A stretch of DNA of 64,000 nucleotides from Sporosarcina sp. PTS2304 (GCF_003351785.1 NZ_CP031230.1:2079001-2143000), one strand, 5' to 3'. Shown: positions 19,106-28,723, counted from the first letter of the stretch. Program-made: numbers and translations. Notes: a model not told the origin generated them from the letters alone.

Positions 19106-19781
19106 GTGCGACACGTTGGACTACAAGTGCATAACGCATGAAATGTCCGAACTACAAATGTAGTTATAACTGATACGATGATAGATGGAATGAAAACCGT
19201 CATGTTGAGTTGAAACATCTACCCTAATCCTCCAACATGCAATAGTATTAGGTAAAATATTGTTGTGTGAAGCTTGGTGAAGTCGGTTGAACTCAGCCTA
19301 AGTTCTTAATTTGAATATGGCTGGGGATAGACCGGGGGGCTGAAAAAGAAATCTATGGTGAGAATGTCGTATGTGAATAACGACTGACGAACTTGCGAAT
19401 GTACGGGTCAATAAGTTGACTACTCTCGAAAGAAGTAGGGTTACAAATTGTGTAACGTGGGATACCGATAAGTATGATTCTAGCCTAAGAAAATCGGGAT
19501 AATGGACGATGACATTATAATACCCACTGGCTCATAGCAAGCACCTAAGGATTTATATGATAGCTAATCGTATCGGAACGTGGTAAGCAAAGGATTCCTA
19601 TTTAAACAATTACCTTTGGGGGATTGCAAATAAGTTTCATTAGAAGCGAAATTGCTTAACCTTTGTGAAAGTGAGGGCACAGTACCTAAGAAACCGCGAT
19701 AATAAACGGTGGAGGGATAGCCCTTAGTCTTGATTAAGGTCATTAAATTTTAGTAAATGAAGTTCAAAAGGTCTGGTAAGA

Positions 19782-21614
19782 ATGTGGGAAAGACACTTCG
19801 ATGGAGGTGTTCCACAATTGAACGCAAATCAAAGATATTGGGAATACTATGGGTTGCAGGAAACCTTCGATACCTTATATACGGGTAGTAAAGAAGGGAA
19901 AACATTTAATAGGTTATACGAACTTGTCATATCAGAAAACAATATTCTTCTCGCATACAGAACCATAAAAAGTAATAAAGGCTCTAAAACAGCTGGTGTT
20001 GATACTCATACCATTGATAAATTTAAAGAAATGAACAAAAATGATTTTGTCTCTTACATCAGGGACGCACTAAAGGATTACAAGCCCAAAGCCGTTAAGA
20101 GGGTTCTCATTCCAAAACCTAATGGTGATTTACGTCCACTTGGAATACCGACTCTTACAGATCGGATTATCCAACAGATGATCAAACAAGTCATTGAACC
20201 GATTTGTGAAGCTAAGTTCTTTAAACATAGTTATGGATTTAGACCACAACGCAGTACACATCATGCTATATCAAGATGTGTCTATATCATCAACCACTCC
20301 AAAACGCATTATGCGGTGGATATTGATATTAAAGGTTTCTTTGATAATGTTAATCACTCGTTATTGATTAAACAACTTTGGAATATTGGAATCCGTGACA
20401 AAATCATACTAAGAATCATCTCGAAAATGCTGAAAGCACCAATTAAGGGCTTAGGAATACCGACCAAAGGAACACCACAAGGCGGTATCTTATCTCCCCT
20501 ATTATCGAATGTGATGTTACATGACCTCGATACTTGGGTAGCTGATCAATGGGAAGGATTCAACACTAAGCATCCGTATAAAAGTAACTCAGACCGTTTT
20601 GCAGCCCAAAAGAAAACGAGGCTAAAGATTGGCTATATGATTCGATATGCTGATGATTTTAAAATTTTAACAAACAGCTATAATTCTGCTAAGAAATGGT
20701 TTCACGCAGTGGAGCAATATCTAAAGCAGAGGTTAAAATTAGACATTTCTAAGGACAAGTCAAAAATCATCAATCTTAGGCGGAATAAATCGGAATTTCT
20801 AGGGTTTTCAATAGGAACATTTCCTAAAAGGAACAAAAGCTTGGCTTCTACTAAGTTAAACAAGAAGAAAGCTGATAGCATCAAGAAGAATGCCAGGGAG
20901 TTAATCAGAACACTTAGCAAAGAACCGAATGCTAGGAATGCTATGCGATTTAACTCGTTTGTTCTAGGTCTGCACAATTACTTTAAAATTGGTTCTCATA
21001 TTTACAATGATTTTGCGAGAATTGGTTATGATATACAAATTAGTATGAGAAATAGGTTAAAACACTCTGGGAAATTTGAGGTCCCAACGAAACCACCGCC
21101 TACTTTTAAAAAGTTTTTCAATGGCAGGTTTAAAACATGGAAAATAGCCGACGTATACCTTTATCCGATGGCTGACCTTAAAACAACAATTCCAATCAAT
21201 TTTAACCAAAAGATTACACCCTTCACAATTGAGGGAAGGGCTTTAATCTATAAAAACCTAAAGAAAAATGTTGGTACTGAAATACAGAAGTTATTAAAGA
21301 CAAATGATCCCACAAGTACCACTGAATACTTCGATAATAGGTTATCAAGATATTCAATGAAAGAAGGTCAATGTGAGGTCACACAAGCTTTTCTAACGGC
21401 TGATGAAGTACATTGCCATCATGTAACACCTAAACATCTAGGTGGTGATGATGCCTTCAACAACCTGCTAATCGTCCATAAATTTGTGCATACATTAATT
21501 CATGCTACGAAGGAAGAGACGATTAACAAATATCTTAACCTTATTAAACCAAACCTTAAACAACTCACAAGAATTAACCAATACCGTTTGAAATGTAATT
21601 TAACTAAAATTTAA
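19782..21614 (+). CDS. ltrA: Group II intron-encoded reverse transcriptase/maturase with HNH endonuclease
   Basis: A 610-residue multifunctional protein. The reverse transcriptase domain (about residues 60-330) has KPNGDLRPLGIPTLTDRIIQ, the HSYGFRPQRSTHHA block, TPQGGILSPLLSN, and the catalytic YADD in MIRYADDFKIL. It is followed by domain X (maturase, ~370-450) and a C-terminal HNH nuclease with CEVTQAFLTADEVHCHHV, GGDDAFNNLLIVHKFVH. All domains are present and unbroken, so it should help the intron splice and retrohome into double-stranded DNA. The symbol is used in the generic sense. Confidence 0.93.
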   Translation: MWERHFDGGVPQLNANQRYWEYYGLQETFDTLYTGSKEGKTFNRLYELVISENNILLAYRTIKSNKGSKTAGVDTHTIDKFKEMNKNDFVSYIRDALKDYKPKAVKRVLIPKPNGDLRPLGIPTLTDRIIQQMIKQVIEPICEAKFFKHSYGFRPQRSTHHAISRCVYIINHSKTHYAVDIDIKGFFDNVNHSLLIKQLWNIGIRDKIILRIISKMLKAPIKGLGIPTKGTPQGGILSPLLSNVMLHDLDTWVADQWEGFNTKHPYKSNSDRFAAQKKTRLKIGYMIRYADDFKILTNSYNSAKKWFHAVEQYLKQRLKLDISKDKSKIINLRRNKSEFLGFSIGTFPKRNKSLASTKLNKKKADSIKKNARELIRTLSKEPNARNAMRFNSFVLGLHNYFKIGSHIYNDFARIGYDIQISMRNRLKHSGKFEVPTKPPPTFKKFFNGRFKTWKIADVYLYPMADLKTTIPINFNQKITPFTIEGRALIYKNLKKNVGTEIQKLLKTNDPTSTTEYFDNRLSRYSMKEGQCEVTQAFLTADEVHCHHVTPKHLGGDDAFNNLLIVHKFVHTLIHATKEETINKYLNLIKPNLKQLTRINQYRLKCNLTKI

Positions 21615-21636
21615 ACTACCTTATAATTAAGATGGA

Positions 21637-21720
21637 ACGCCGTATGACGCCGAAAGGGTCACGTACGGTGTGAATCGGGGGAAAAGTTGGAGATTACTTC
21701 AAAAACTTACCTATCGATAT
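21637..21720 (+). ncRNA. Group II intron domains V and VI
   Basis: Domain V folds from CGCCGTATGACGCC, a GAAA tetraloop and the return strand GGGTCACGTACGGTG; the CGC at its base corresponds to the catalytic triad. Domain VI occupies the remaining bases up to the 3' splice site at 21720 and should hold the branch-point adenosine. Confidence 0.8.
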
Positions 21721-22292
21721 AGCTACTAGAAGAGCTGAAAGACCGTGGTGTAGAAGACGTCTTATTATTCGTATCAGACGGCTTAAAAGGCATGGCAGAC
21801 GCTGTTTTCACTGTGTTTCCAAAAGCAAAATATCAAGTCTGTTTAGTTCATGTTGGTCGCAATATTATGCATAAAGTACGCGTAGAGGATCGCAAGGAAG
21901 TCTGCGAAGATTTTAAAACGATTCACCAGGCAAAGGACGCCAAAGCAGCTGAGCTAGCACTTGGGCAGTTCTGCGAGAAATGGAGCAAATCGTACAAAAA
22001 AGTTACACAAGGCTTACTAAATAACTCGTATTTACTGACGTTTTATCAGTTTCCAAAAGCAATTTGGCGAAGCATCTACTCGACCAATTTAATTGAGTCG
22101 TTCAATAAGCAAATCAAAAAATATACAAAGCGCAAGGAACAGTTCCCAAATGAAGAATCACTAGAACGCTTTTTAGTGACGCAGTTCGAGGACTACAATC
22201 TACGTTTCGCCTCACGTTGCCACATCGGCTTCAATCAGGCACGTGCAGAGTTGGAAGAGATGTTTGAGCAGCTACATGAACCGACAACCTAA
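21721..22292 (+). CDS. IS256-family transposase, 3' exon
   Basis: Residues 209-398 of the transposase. It holds the second catalytic aspartate in LFVSDGLKGMADAV, the CLVHVGRNIMHKV block, and the glutamate region with IWRSIYSTNLIESFNKQIK. The first two bases complete a GAG codon with the last base of the 5' exon. In the unspliced transcript this exon would not be translated as part of the transposase. The stop at 22292 is followed by a 46-bp palindrome. Confidence 0.9.
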
Positions 22293-22312
22293 CCGGGACG
22301 TGCCAGCGCGAA

Positions 22313-22358
22313 ATTTGGGTGTCTAGGAAAGGGCTAGCCCTTTCCTAGACACCCAAAT
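22313..22358. terminator. Loopless 46-bp perfect palindrome after the transposase gene
   Basis: The arms 22313-22335 and 22336-22358 are perfect complements with no spacer, centred on GGGCTAGCCC. Being 20 bp beyond the transposase stop and inside the IS, it probably acts as a bidirectional terminator that shields the element from outside transcription. Confidence 0.7.
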
Positions 22359-22578
22359 CAACACTTCGAACAAATCTATTTGAATACGAAGGTGATCATC
22401 TACCTTGAGAGGTTGAAAAGTCATTTACACAAAATTATTGACAGTACCGAAATCTCCCTTGCAGAAGTCCATAGATTAGAGAAAACAACGGATTGTATAG
22501 TAGATACCAAAATGTGCTATCATGTATGCAGTAATAAAGACTGATTTACAAGAGCCAAAAGAAAGAAGGTGAAAATAT

Positions 22579-23136
22579 TTGATTAGATCTTTGTTTGAAA
22601 TGCATTGGCAATACTATGTGTCCATCGAAAGCATGTTAAGAAAAACTAATCAATATGTAACGCATTCCAATAAAAACAAAGCTGTTTATTCTGATGAGTT
22701 TGCGTCAATTATTTTGCTGTCTTGTTCGGAACTCGATTCTTTACTTAAACAGCTTTGCATCAATTATAATGTTCAAAGTAAAGGTAGTTATTTTAATATG
22801 AAGGATTACGCTCCACTTATAGAAAAATACTCCCTCAATGATTTTGGTCTATCAACTGATATACGAGTAATGAACGATAACGGCATCTTACTTTTTCCCT
22901 TTAAAGATATTGATGCAACAAAACCATATGCTAATTTAAAGTGGTGGAAGGATTATCAATCTATTAAACACGATAGAATAAAAAATGTTACAAAAGGTAA
23001 CTTATTAAACGCTATTTCTTCAGTTGCTGCTCAATTTACTATTTTATGGAGTTTAACCGAATTTATTGATGAGTCGCAGGGAAGGGAATACATAAGGAAA
23101 AACTATTGGTCAGACTATTGGATACCGGTTGTATAA
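22579..23136 (+). CDS. Uncharacterised HEPN-like protein
   Basis: A 185-residue all-helical protein. The segment SIILLSCSELDSLLKQLC and the C-terminal WWKDYQSIKHDR followed by a long helix (LLNAISSVAAQFTILWSLTEF) resemble a class of HEPN-type proteins in which an alpha-helical bundle ends in a W-x-x-Y-x-x-x-KH-x-R motif. The canonical HEPN arginine before the histidine is not present, so ribonuclease activity is doubtful. The TTG start at 22579 has AGAAGGTG upstream. It lies just outside the IS256 target duplication, beside a truncated UPF0489-like gene. Confidence 0.55.
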   Translation: MIRSLFEMHWQYYVSIESMLRKTNQYVTHSNKNKAVYSDEFASIILLSCSELDSLLKQLCINYNVQSKGSYFNMKDYAPLIEKYSLNDFGLSTDIRVMNDNGILLFPFKDIDATKPYANLKWWKDYQSIKHDRIKNVTKGNLLNAISSVAAQFTILWSLTEFIDESQGREYIRKNYWSDYWIPVV

Positions 23137-23216
23137 AACTCAACCATTTAACTGTCTTTTCGGAAGGAACAAAATAATATATATTGGCGATATTTACGGG
23201 AAGGATGACATAAGTA

Positions 23217-23436
23217 TTGAAAATGGTAAAAGACATGGAAGCATCATGGAAGATAAAATATCCAGATCGTAAAATTCACCTGATGATAGATCATAATTGG
23301 GCTTTTTCTGCATGGGAACTTGGAAGAATAAAAAAAGAAATACTACCAGGAGCAAGATTATTAAACGTCGACTTTCATGATGATTATTGTGATCCCTCTC
23401 AAGTAAGGTAAATTGTTGTAAATGTCAACACTAATA
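23217..23436 (+). pseudogene. UPF0489-like protein, truncated next to IS21
   Basis: From a TTG at 23217 (GGAAGG upstream) the frame reads KIHLMIDHNWAFSAWELGRI and LLNVDFHDDYCDP. This matches the start of UPF0489-type proteins, in which an N-terminal strand with D-HxWAF and a later HVD-H-D segment carry likely metal-binding residues. A TAA at 23409-23411 stops it, and 25 bp later the IS21 element begins. In-frame sequence after the stop (IVVNVNTN) still resembles the family, so the gene was cut by the IS and has acquired a nonsense codon. Confidence 0.55.
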
Positions 23437-23469
23437 TGTACATTTGTGCTCGTTTAACAGTGTACAAAA

Positions 23470-24234
23470 TTACTCGTTTACTGGCTCAAGGTGTTGCTTA
23501 AGACGGTATGAATCACCTGTAATCGTTACGACGCTCGCGTGATGTAAAATACGATCTAAGATAGCGTTTGCTAACTTGGGTTCCGGAAAAATTTCTTCCC
23601 AGGCCTTGAAGTTCACATTCGTTGTGAAAATTGTACTTTTCTTTTCGTAACGTGTATCAATTAACTGGAAGAAAAGCTTTGCGTCTTCTGCATCAATCGG
23701 TAAATAGCCGATTTCATCAATGATTAATAATTTATATTTTGTATAATGCTTTAAACGGCTTTCTAGTCGATTTTCAATACGTGCTCTTTTTAGATTTTGG
23801 ATTAAATCATGACACTTAATAAAATACGTGCTCGTGCGCTTTTTAGCAGCTGTAATACCGATTGCTGTGGCTAAGTGGGTCTTGCCGACACCACTTGGAC
23901 CAAGAAATACAACGTTCTCATTTGCTTGAATAAATCGTAAGCTTTGAAAATCGAGTAACTGTTGCTGATTAACACTGGGTTGAAAGTCGAAATCAAAATC
24001 TTTCATTTCCTTTAAATGTGGAAATGCAGCGACCTTCACCATCGCGTGGATCATGTTTTGTTCACGTACATCTACTTCGTAGTTCGTTAATTTAATAAGT
24101 GTGTCTATAAAAGAAAGCTCGTTCTTAATACTAAAGTCGATGACTTCATTCAAATGTAGACCCATTTGCTTTAGTTTTAAATACTTAAAGTTTTGTAGGA
24201 GCTGCTGATAATTCGTGTTCAAATGCTGAATCAT
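23470..24234 (-). CDS. istB: IS21 helper ATPase IstB
   Basis: A 254-residue DnaC/DnaA-like AAA+ ATPase. Walker A is VFLGPSGVGKTHLATAIG (residue ~109), Walker B is KLLIIDEIGYLPI, and FTTNVNFKAWEE is the sensor-1 region. IstB assembles on target DNA and stimulates the IstA transposase. It overlaps the istA stop by 4 bp, so the two are translationally coupled. Confidence 0.95.
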   Translation of the reverse strand: MIQHLNTNYQQLLQNFKYLKLKQMGLHLNEVIDFSIKNELSFIDTLIKLTNYEVDVREQNMIHAMVKVAAFPHLKEMKDFDFDFQPSVNQQQLLDFQSLRFIQANENVVFLGPSGVGKTHLATAIGITAAKKRTSTYFIKCHDLIQNLKRARIENRLESRLKHYTKYKLLIIDEIGYLPIDAEDAKLFFQLIDTRYEKKSTIFTTNVNFKAWEEIFPEPKLANAILDRILHHASVVTITGDSYRLKQHLEPVNE

Positions 24235-25517
24235 TTATACATTTCTCCAATCGCTGCTAAATTTCGTTTTGCTAAATCATTTATATCCGGATAGTTTGGC
24301 ATCGCTTTTGATATTGTTTCTCGATAATGTGCTTCCTGATAATTGAGTTTAGCATTACTTATTTTGTGTTGAGCTATCAGTTCCATGTTATAATGAATCC
24401 ATAATTGGTCATCATATACTTGCAAACTTACTTTCTTTCCCTGGTACACTGGTGGTACGGAGTACTGATTAGATTTGTAAGAAATCATGTTTGATGCATT
24501 GACTTTCACAAGTGTATGGTTGATTTTGAAGGAATCTCTTACTCGTTCAGTTGGTAGCTGGAGTAGGTGATTCTTTTCTTTTTGGAATTCGAGTAACGGA
24601 ATTTTATTTGTTCCTTGATGAATTTCACGATTAATTCGGTTACACAATCGCTCAATATAGACATGCAATTCTTCCATATTAAACTTCCCTTGGTATGCAT
24701 GGATTTCATCGAGTAACTTCATTGTTGTTTCTACTTTACCTTTTGTTTTGGGGCGACCAGCGATACATGGTCTAACCTTAAAGCCAAAATCCTTTGCGAA
24801 TTGAGCGAACTTCGCATTTACTTTTCCTTTTGAAAATTCTGTTCGTGCTTCATCCATCACCGTTTTCATATTATCTGTGACTAGCTCTTCAGGGACGCCA
24901 CCCATCTTCTCAAACGTTTCCGTAAGGAATGAAAATAATACCGCTTGCGATTTCGAGATGCTCATATAAAAGAATCGCATACGTGAATGGCTCAATACTA
25001 AGACAGCGACATTGATTTCTACTTGCTCACCATCTTTTGTTTCATATAGAATACTTTCTTTCCAATCCAGTTGTGCCTGTTTTCCAGCACGTGTTTCAAA
25101 TCGAATCCCACTATTCCCCATGCTCGGAATACGCTCATCTTTCTCAAAATACGCTTGAAATTCTGGCGTGTTCGCAATATATGTACGGAATGTTGATTGG
25201 CCACAAACTAAGCCATGATTATCTTTTAAATACTGCCATAGGTTACGACGATAATAAAATACTTGCTTCGAATCCTCTGATAATAAACTCGCGATTACTG
25301 GATAAAACTCATCAATTTTAGATGGTTTGTTGCGCTTCTTTTTGGGAACGAAGCCATTTAGATATTTGTCGATCGTACGTCGATCTACGCCCATGTCCCT
25401 TGCTAATTTACTTTTATTTATCTTCATTTTTAAATGCTCCATTATTTTTTTATATGCTGCTAAATCTGCAAGACTATTTAGTTCAAATGTTGTCTCTACG
25501 TTTAATTGAATATACAT
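24231..25517 (-). CDS. istA: IS21 transposase IstA
   Basis: A 428-residue DDE-type transposase with an N-terminal helix-turn-helix (KLARDMGVDRRTIDKYLNG, residues ~36-54). The integrase core follows with QLDWKES (first aspartate), LVTDNMKT (second aspartate) and KGKVETTMK (glutamate). It cuts and joins the element ends. GAGGTG precedes the ATG at 25517. No lesions are seen. Confidence 0.95.
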   Translation of the reverse strand: MYIQLNVETTFELNSLADLAAYKKIMEHLKMKINKSKLARDMGVDRRTIDKYLNGFVPKKKRNKPSKIDEFYPVIASLLSEDSKQVFYYRRNLWQYLKDNHGLVCGQSTFRTYIANTPEFQAYFEKDERIPSMGNSGIRFETRAGKQAQLDWKESILYETKDGEQVEINVAVLVLSHSRMRFFYMSISKSQAVLFSFLTETFEKMGGVPEELVTDNMKTVMDEARTEFSKGKVNAKFAQFAKDFGFKVRPCIAGRPKTKGKVETTMKLLDEIHAYQGKFNMEELHVYIERLCNRINREIHQGTNKIPLLEFQKEKNHLLQLPTERVRDSFKINHTLVKVNASNMISYKSNQYSVPPVYQGKKVSLQVYDDQLWIHYNMELIAQHKISNAKLNYQEAHYRETISKAMPNYPDINDLAKRNLAAIGEMYK

Positions 25518-25674
25518 TCCTAATCACCTCTAGATTAGTATGTATAACCCGAGCATTTTTGTACATGGTTATTCAAGCAGGAATGTACATATTTAAATTA
25601 GCATTTATAACATTTCCCACTTACGTAAAAAGATCCCTAATTGCTCTTATTGAAATGAGCCATTAGGGATCTTT

Positions 25675-26964
25675 TTATATTGCAACAGAGGAATCATTAT
25701 TAGGTAAAGCACCACCATTAATCACAAACGCACTCTCTATTGATTGTGCCAAATCCATTATTTGCTTGCTTGTTTTTCCAGTATAGTGATACATGAGGTA
25801 ACGAATATCTACTACAATTCCTTGAACTCGTTCATATTTATGCCCATTAGTTTTCCAATCACCAGTTGCTTCACCTATGTTTGCATAGAACTCATTCGAA
25901 CCGAATAAATTATTATTTACATTGTACGGCATTATGAAAGCATTATATACCGGTACGTCATTACCATAATTTTTCTTGTACTTATCTCCAGTATATATGT
26001 ACTCTCCATATGTAATCTGCTTGTTAATTGATGAAGATTCAGGTAAATCATTTGGGTTACCAGTAACACCAAAACGATAATATTTGGCATCAAGAACATA
26101 GATATTCCCATTGTGCAGCATTATAGTATCTGGTTCCAAGGCAGCATTTGTTTTCTTCTTACCAGTATTAAGTTTCCACTCAGTTCTTGGAAAATAATTT
26201 TTCTTTTCTTTAATTCCAAATACCCGGTCAACTAGCTTTTCCCACACATACTCAAAGCGATCAGTGCCAAAGTAAAATTGCTTTTCCTTAGTTTTCTCAT
26301 CCATATACTCAATCATAGCTATCATTGCAGAGAACAATCTTTTATCTTTATCATTATGAGTACTTGCCAGTTTATCACGCAATACTGTTAAAAACATTCT
26401 ATCGTTTCTTTCAATATTAGATTTCTCTGGCATGTCTGGTGTAAACAACCATCCTAATTTAGAAAAACTTTCATAAACACAATATTTATGAATCTTTGTT
26501 ATTAAATTGCTGTCATTAGGTGCGGAAACTCTCACAGTAAAGTTAGTATAAATAGGAGAACCATTAGACTGTATTAACGGACGCTGTCTTTTTAATGTTT
26601 GTCCCCAATGTACCTTTCCTCTATCACTCGTTCTATAAACTGCCTTTTTTTCGGTGTAATAAGATTTTAGCTCCATATAAGAATTTATTATTTCCATATA
26701 AGCGTTAATAGGAAAATCAACAAATTGAGGTGCCTCAAACTTCTGCATAGCAAGTACTTTGTCATCGCGATTTGTAAATTCAGCGAGAACTGAAATAAGA
26801 TGAAGAATATCTTGTCGCAAGTCTTGATCATTATCAGGCAATTGGTAACCAATAGGGAAGTAAACCATTGCATTATCCGTATCCGCCCTTACACCGACAA
26901 AGCGGTCACCATCCTCATTTTTATTAACATGACAACGCCTAAGTAATTCAGATTCTATTCCCAT
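25675..26964 (-). CDS. LlaJI-type restriction endonuclease subunit (McrC-like nuclease)
   Basis: A 429-residue protein whose C-terminal half carries a PD-(D/E)xK nuclease core: EPDTIMLHNGNIYVLDAKYY gives the aspartate and the D-x-K pair in classical spacing (around residues 285-305). The N-terminal half would contact the NTPase partner, as McrC does with McrB. It follows the McrB-like gene by 16 bp, as the last gene of the four-gene operon. The arrangement matches R2 of the lactococcal LlaJI system and the RE_LlaJI family. An IS21 copy sits about 85 bp beyond its stop without harming it. Confidence 0.8.
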   Translation of the reverse strand: MGIESELLRRCHVNKNEDGDRFVGVRADTDNAMVYFPIGYQLPDNDQDLRQDILHLISVLAEFTNRDDKVLAMQKFEAPQFVDFPINAYMEIINSYMELKSYYTEKKAVYRTSDRGKVHWGQTLKRQRPLIQSNGSPIYTNFTVRVSAPNDSNLITKIHKYCVYESFSKLGWLFTPDMPEKSNIERNDRMFLTVLRDKLASTHNDKDKRLFSAMIAMIEYMDEKTKEKQFYFGTDRFEYVWEKLVDRVFGIKEKKNYFPRTEWKLNTGKKKTNAALEPDTIMLHNGNIYVLDAKYYRFGVTGNPNDLPESSSINKQITYGEYIYTGDKYKKNYGNDVPVYNAFIMPYNVNNNLFGSNEFYANIGEATGDWKTNGHKYERVQGIVVDIRYLMYHYTGKTSKQIMDLAQSIESAFVINGGALPNNDSSVAI

Positions 26965-26980
26965 ATTATGTCACCGCCAT

Positions 26981-28723
26981 TTATATTTCTTCATCATTTA
27001 TTTTTTCAGAAATAAATAAGTTGAAAATCTCTTCTTTGAAGACAGCAAATCTTTCGTTACCATCCGAGGTTTTAAATTTTTTCACAATGTCTTCTAAACT
27101 GATATATCGGCTTGTCTCGAAAATATCTTCTCTAGTGAACTTAAATGCATCATCCCACAAATACTTTAAAACCTTGTCGGCAAAAAGACTATTATTTCTT
27201 TCAGCTCTTAATCTCTCTTTTTCAGGTAACTCATAGTTTTTCTCGTCAGCATTATACTGCAAATCACTTTTGCGAACAAAATAAGCACCTAAGCGTTTAT
27301 CTTCGGAAGATGTCACACGAACATTCTTTCTAAGAATAATAGTATTAATTGCCTCATTAAACTGTTTCCACGATACCTCAGTATCCAAAATTTTATGATT
27401 TGAAAACTCCAGATCGACCTTACTCATATCATTCTCTATCATACGCATATTCCATCTTCTTTGAAATGCTGTGTCAAGAGTAAACACATTCTGGTCTGAA
27501 GTATTCATCGTGCCTATGATTGACATATTTGATGGAATTCTTACTTTAAGGTTATTAACTCCGTAAACAACTCTTGCAATATCGGAATTAGAAATACCGT
27601 ACTCACTTGTTCCATTCTCATCCCTATCAAGCAATTGAAATACTTCACCGAAGATTGCAGGTGCATTTCCTCTATTAATTTCTTCAATAATAAGGAAATA
27701 CTCTACACCAGGGTTTTCATAGGAGTTTTTTAGTAAACGAGTAAAAGGGCCTTCAGTAAACTCATAACTAACAATACCTTCAGATACATTAGGCAATATT
27801 TGTCCGACAAAATCTGAATAAGTATAGTCAGGATGAAAAACAAGCCTCTCTATCCTATTTTCATCATCACAATATTCATGCTCGATTGTATAGCTTTTCC
27901 CTGCACCAGGAACTCCATAAAGTAAAATATTTGAACCGCCTGTTACTCTTTCGGTGTATTCCAATCTAGATTCACTAACCCTTAACTCTGTGATATCATC
28001 AACTACATACATATCCATATCAATATTATATATCTTTAAATTTGATAGCCTCTTTCTATACCTATCTAAAACAATTGGAGCTATCATAATTTTTCTTGCA
28101 CCGCCTACAGTGTCACCTTCTGCAAGAAACCCCCATCTTACAAGTATCATAATTGGTTTGGCATCAGTATATTTTTGTGCTGCCTCTGGAATATTTAGTC
28201 CTCCACTCTGACGAGCTTGACTAATTTCAGCAATTGTATCTGTAAAATTTCCACCTTTATCTTCTAAACTCCACAAGATATATGCAAATTCTTTGTATGT
28301 TAAATAATCCAGCTCTAATGCAGCACGAATAAATACAGATGGTGGCTCCACGTCAGAGTCACTCTCTGACACTCCGCAATTTTCCCTTCCAAACTTAACT
28401 GTTTCGAAGGAACACATCAATTCTTCTAGAATTGCGTCTTGATTATTACTTTGGACTGCCAAGTAAAATCCCTTACCGGATTCCGTTATTTTACGATGAG
28501 ATTGACGATTATTAAAATCTTTCCAAATAGTAAAACCAAAATACGATGTAATTTGTGCCTTTTTTGTATATGAAGAAGAGTATTGGGTATCACCAATCAT
28601 CGCTTTTAACTTCTGCTTATATACGTCATTCGGAAGCCAATCGTTAGCCTCATAATATATCTGCAATACAGATTCAATCTCATTTAATAGCGCACTATTT
28701 TTTGGCATCACAATCTTACCCAC
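26981..28723 (-). CDS. McrB-like AAA+ NTPase, restriction subunit (LlaJI R1 type)
   Basis: A 580-residue protein. The N-terminal ~250 residues are probably the DNA-recognition part. The AAA+ domain has Walker A LLYGVPGAGKSYTIEH (residue ~270), Walker B LIIEEINRGNAPAIFGEV, and GTMNTSDQNVFTLDTAFQRRW, the McrB-specific sensor and arginine-finger region. McrB proteins are GTP-driven translocases that activate a McrC-type nuclease. In LlaJI-like systems the pair restricts unmethylated rather than methylated DNA. The GTG start at 28723 has GGAGG 6 nt upstream; it follows the second methyltransferase gene by 11 bp. Confidence 0.85.
   Translation of the reverse strand: MGKIVMPKNSALLNEIESVLQIYYEANDWLPNDVYKQKLKAMIGDTQYSSSYTKKAQITSYFGFTIWKDFNNRQSHRKITESGKGFYLAVQSNNQDAILEELMCSFETVKFGRENCGVSESDSDVEPPSVFIRAALELDYLTYKEFAYILWSLEDKGGNFTDTIAEISQARQSGGLNIPEAAQKYTDAKPIMILVRWGFLAEGDTVGGARKIMIAPIVLDRYRKRLSNLKIYNIDMDMYVVDDITELRVSESRLEYTERVTGGSNILLYGVPGAGKSYTIEHEYCDDENRIERLVFHPDYTYSDFVGQILPNVSEGIVSYEFTEGPFTRLLKNSYENPGVEYFLIIEEINRGNAPAIFGEVFQLLDRDENGTSEYGISNSDIARVVYGVNNLKVRIPSNMSIIGTMNTSDQNVFTLDTAFQRRWNMRMIENDMSKVDLEFSNHKILDTEVSWKQFNEAINTIILRKNVRVTSSEDKRLGAYFVRKSDLQYNADEKNYELPEKERLRAERNNSLFADKVLKYLWDDAFKFTREDIFETSRYISLEDIVKKFKTSDGNERFAVFKEEIFNLFISEKINDEEI

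Larger units (their letters stand above)
19106..21720 (+). ncRNA. Group II intron inside the IS256 transposase gene
   Basis: The intron begins with GTGCG, the group II 5' consensus, and ends with ...CGATAT, satisfying the AY 3' rule. Bases 19106-19781 form the ribozyme's first domains; the ORF at 19782-21614 lies in domain IV; domains V and VI follow. Exon joining restores the host reading frame exactly (625 + 572 nt = 399 codons), which fixes both boundaries to the base. It is in the same orientation as its host gene, as needed for splicing out of the mRNA. Confidence 0.93.
18374..22448 (+). mobile_element. IS256-family insertion sequence carrying a group II intron
   Basis: The element is complete. 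It has related terminal sequences of about 28 bp (18374-18401 and 22421-22448, sharing TTTTGTGTAAATGA at their inner ends) and is flanked by a perfect 8-bp target duplication GAAATCTC (18366-18373 and 22449-22456), the size typical for IS256. Total length is 4075 bp, of which 2615 bp is intron; without it the element would be 1460 bp, normal for the family. The intact duplication suggests recent insertion. Confidence 0.92.
23437..25589 (-). mobile_element. IS21-family insertion sequence
   Basis: A 2.15-kb element with the two-gene istA-istB arrangement. The ends are related inverted repeats beginning TGTACATT (23437 on; reverse complement ending 25589). They contain a second internal copy of TGTACAAAA...CTCG about 25 bp further in, the multiple terminal binding sites typical of IS21. 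I could not find a clear target duplication. Both genes are open, so the element may be active. Confidence 0.85.

Noticed and set aside
18481-19134. A truncated, dead IS256 transposase of 217 residues
   Set aside because: The frame stops only because of the group II intron; joining 19105 to 21721 restores a full-length protein.
23429-25597. Target-site duplication for the IS21 element
   Set aside because: The flanks outside TGTACATT and AATGTACA do not match; either the ends are a few bases off or a deletion has removed one flank.
25675-28723. Classical McrBC (modification-dependent) reading of the NTPase-nuclease pair
   Set aside because: Two cognate C5-methyltransferases are in the same operon; a McrBC acting on methylcytosine would be self-harmful. 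The LlaJI arrangement explains all four genes.
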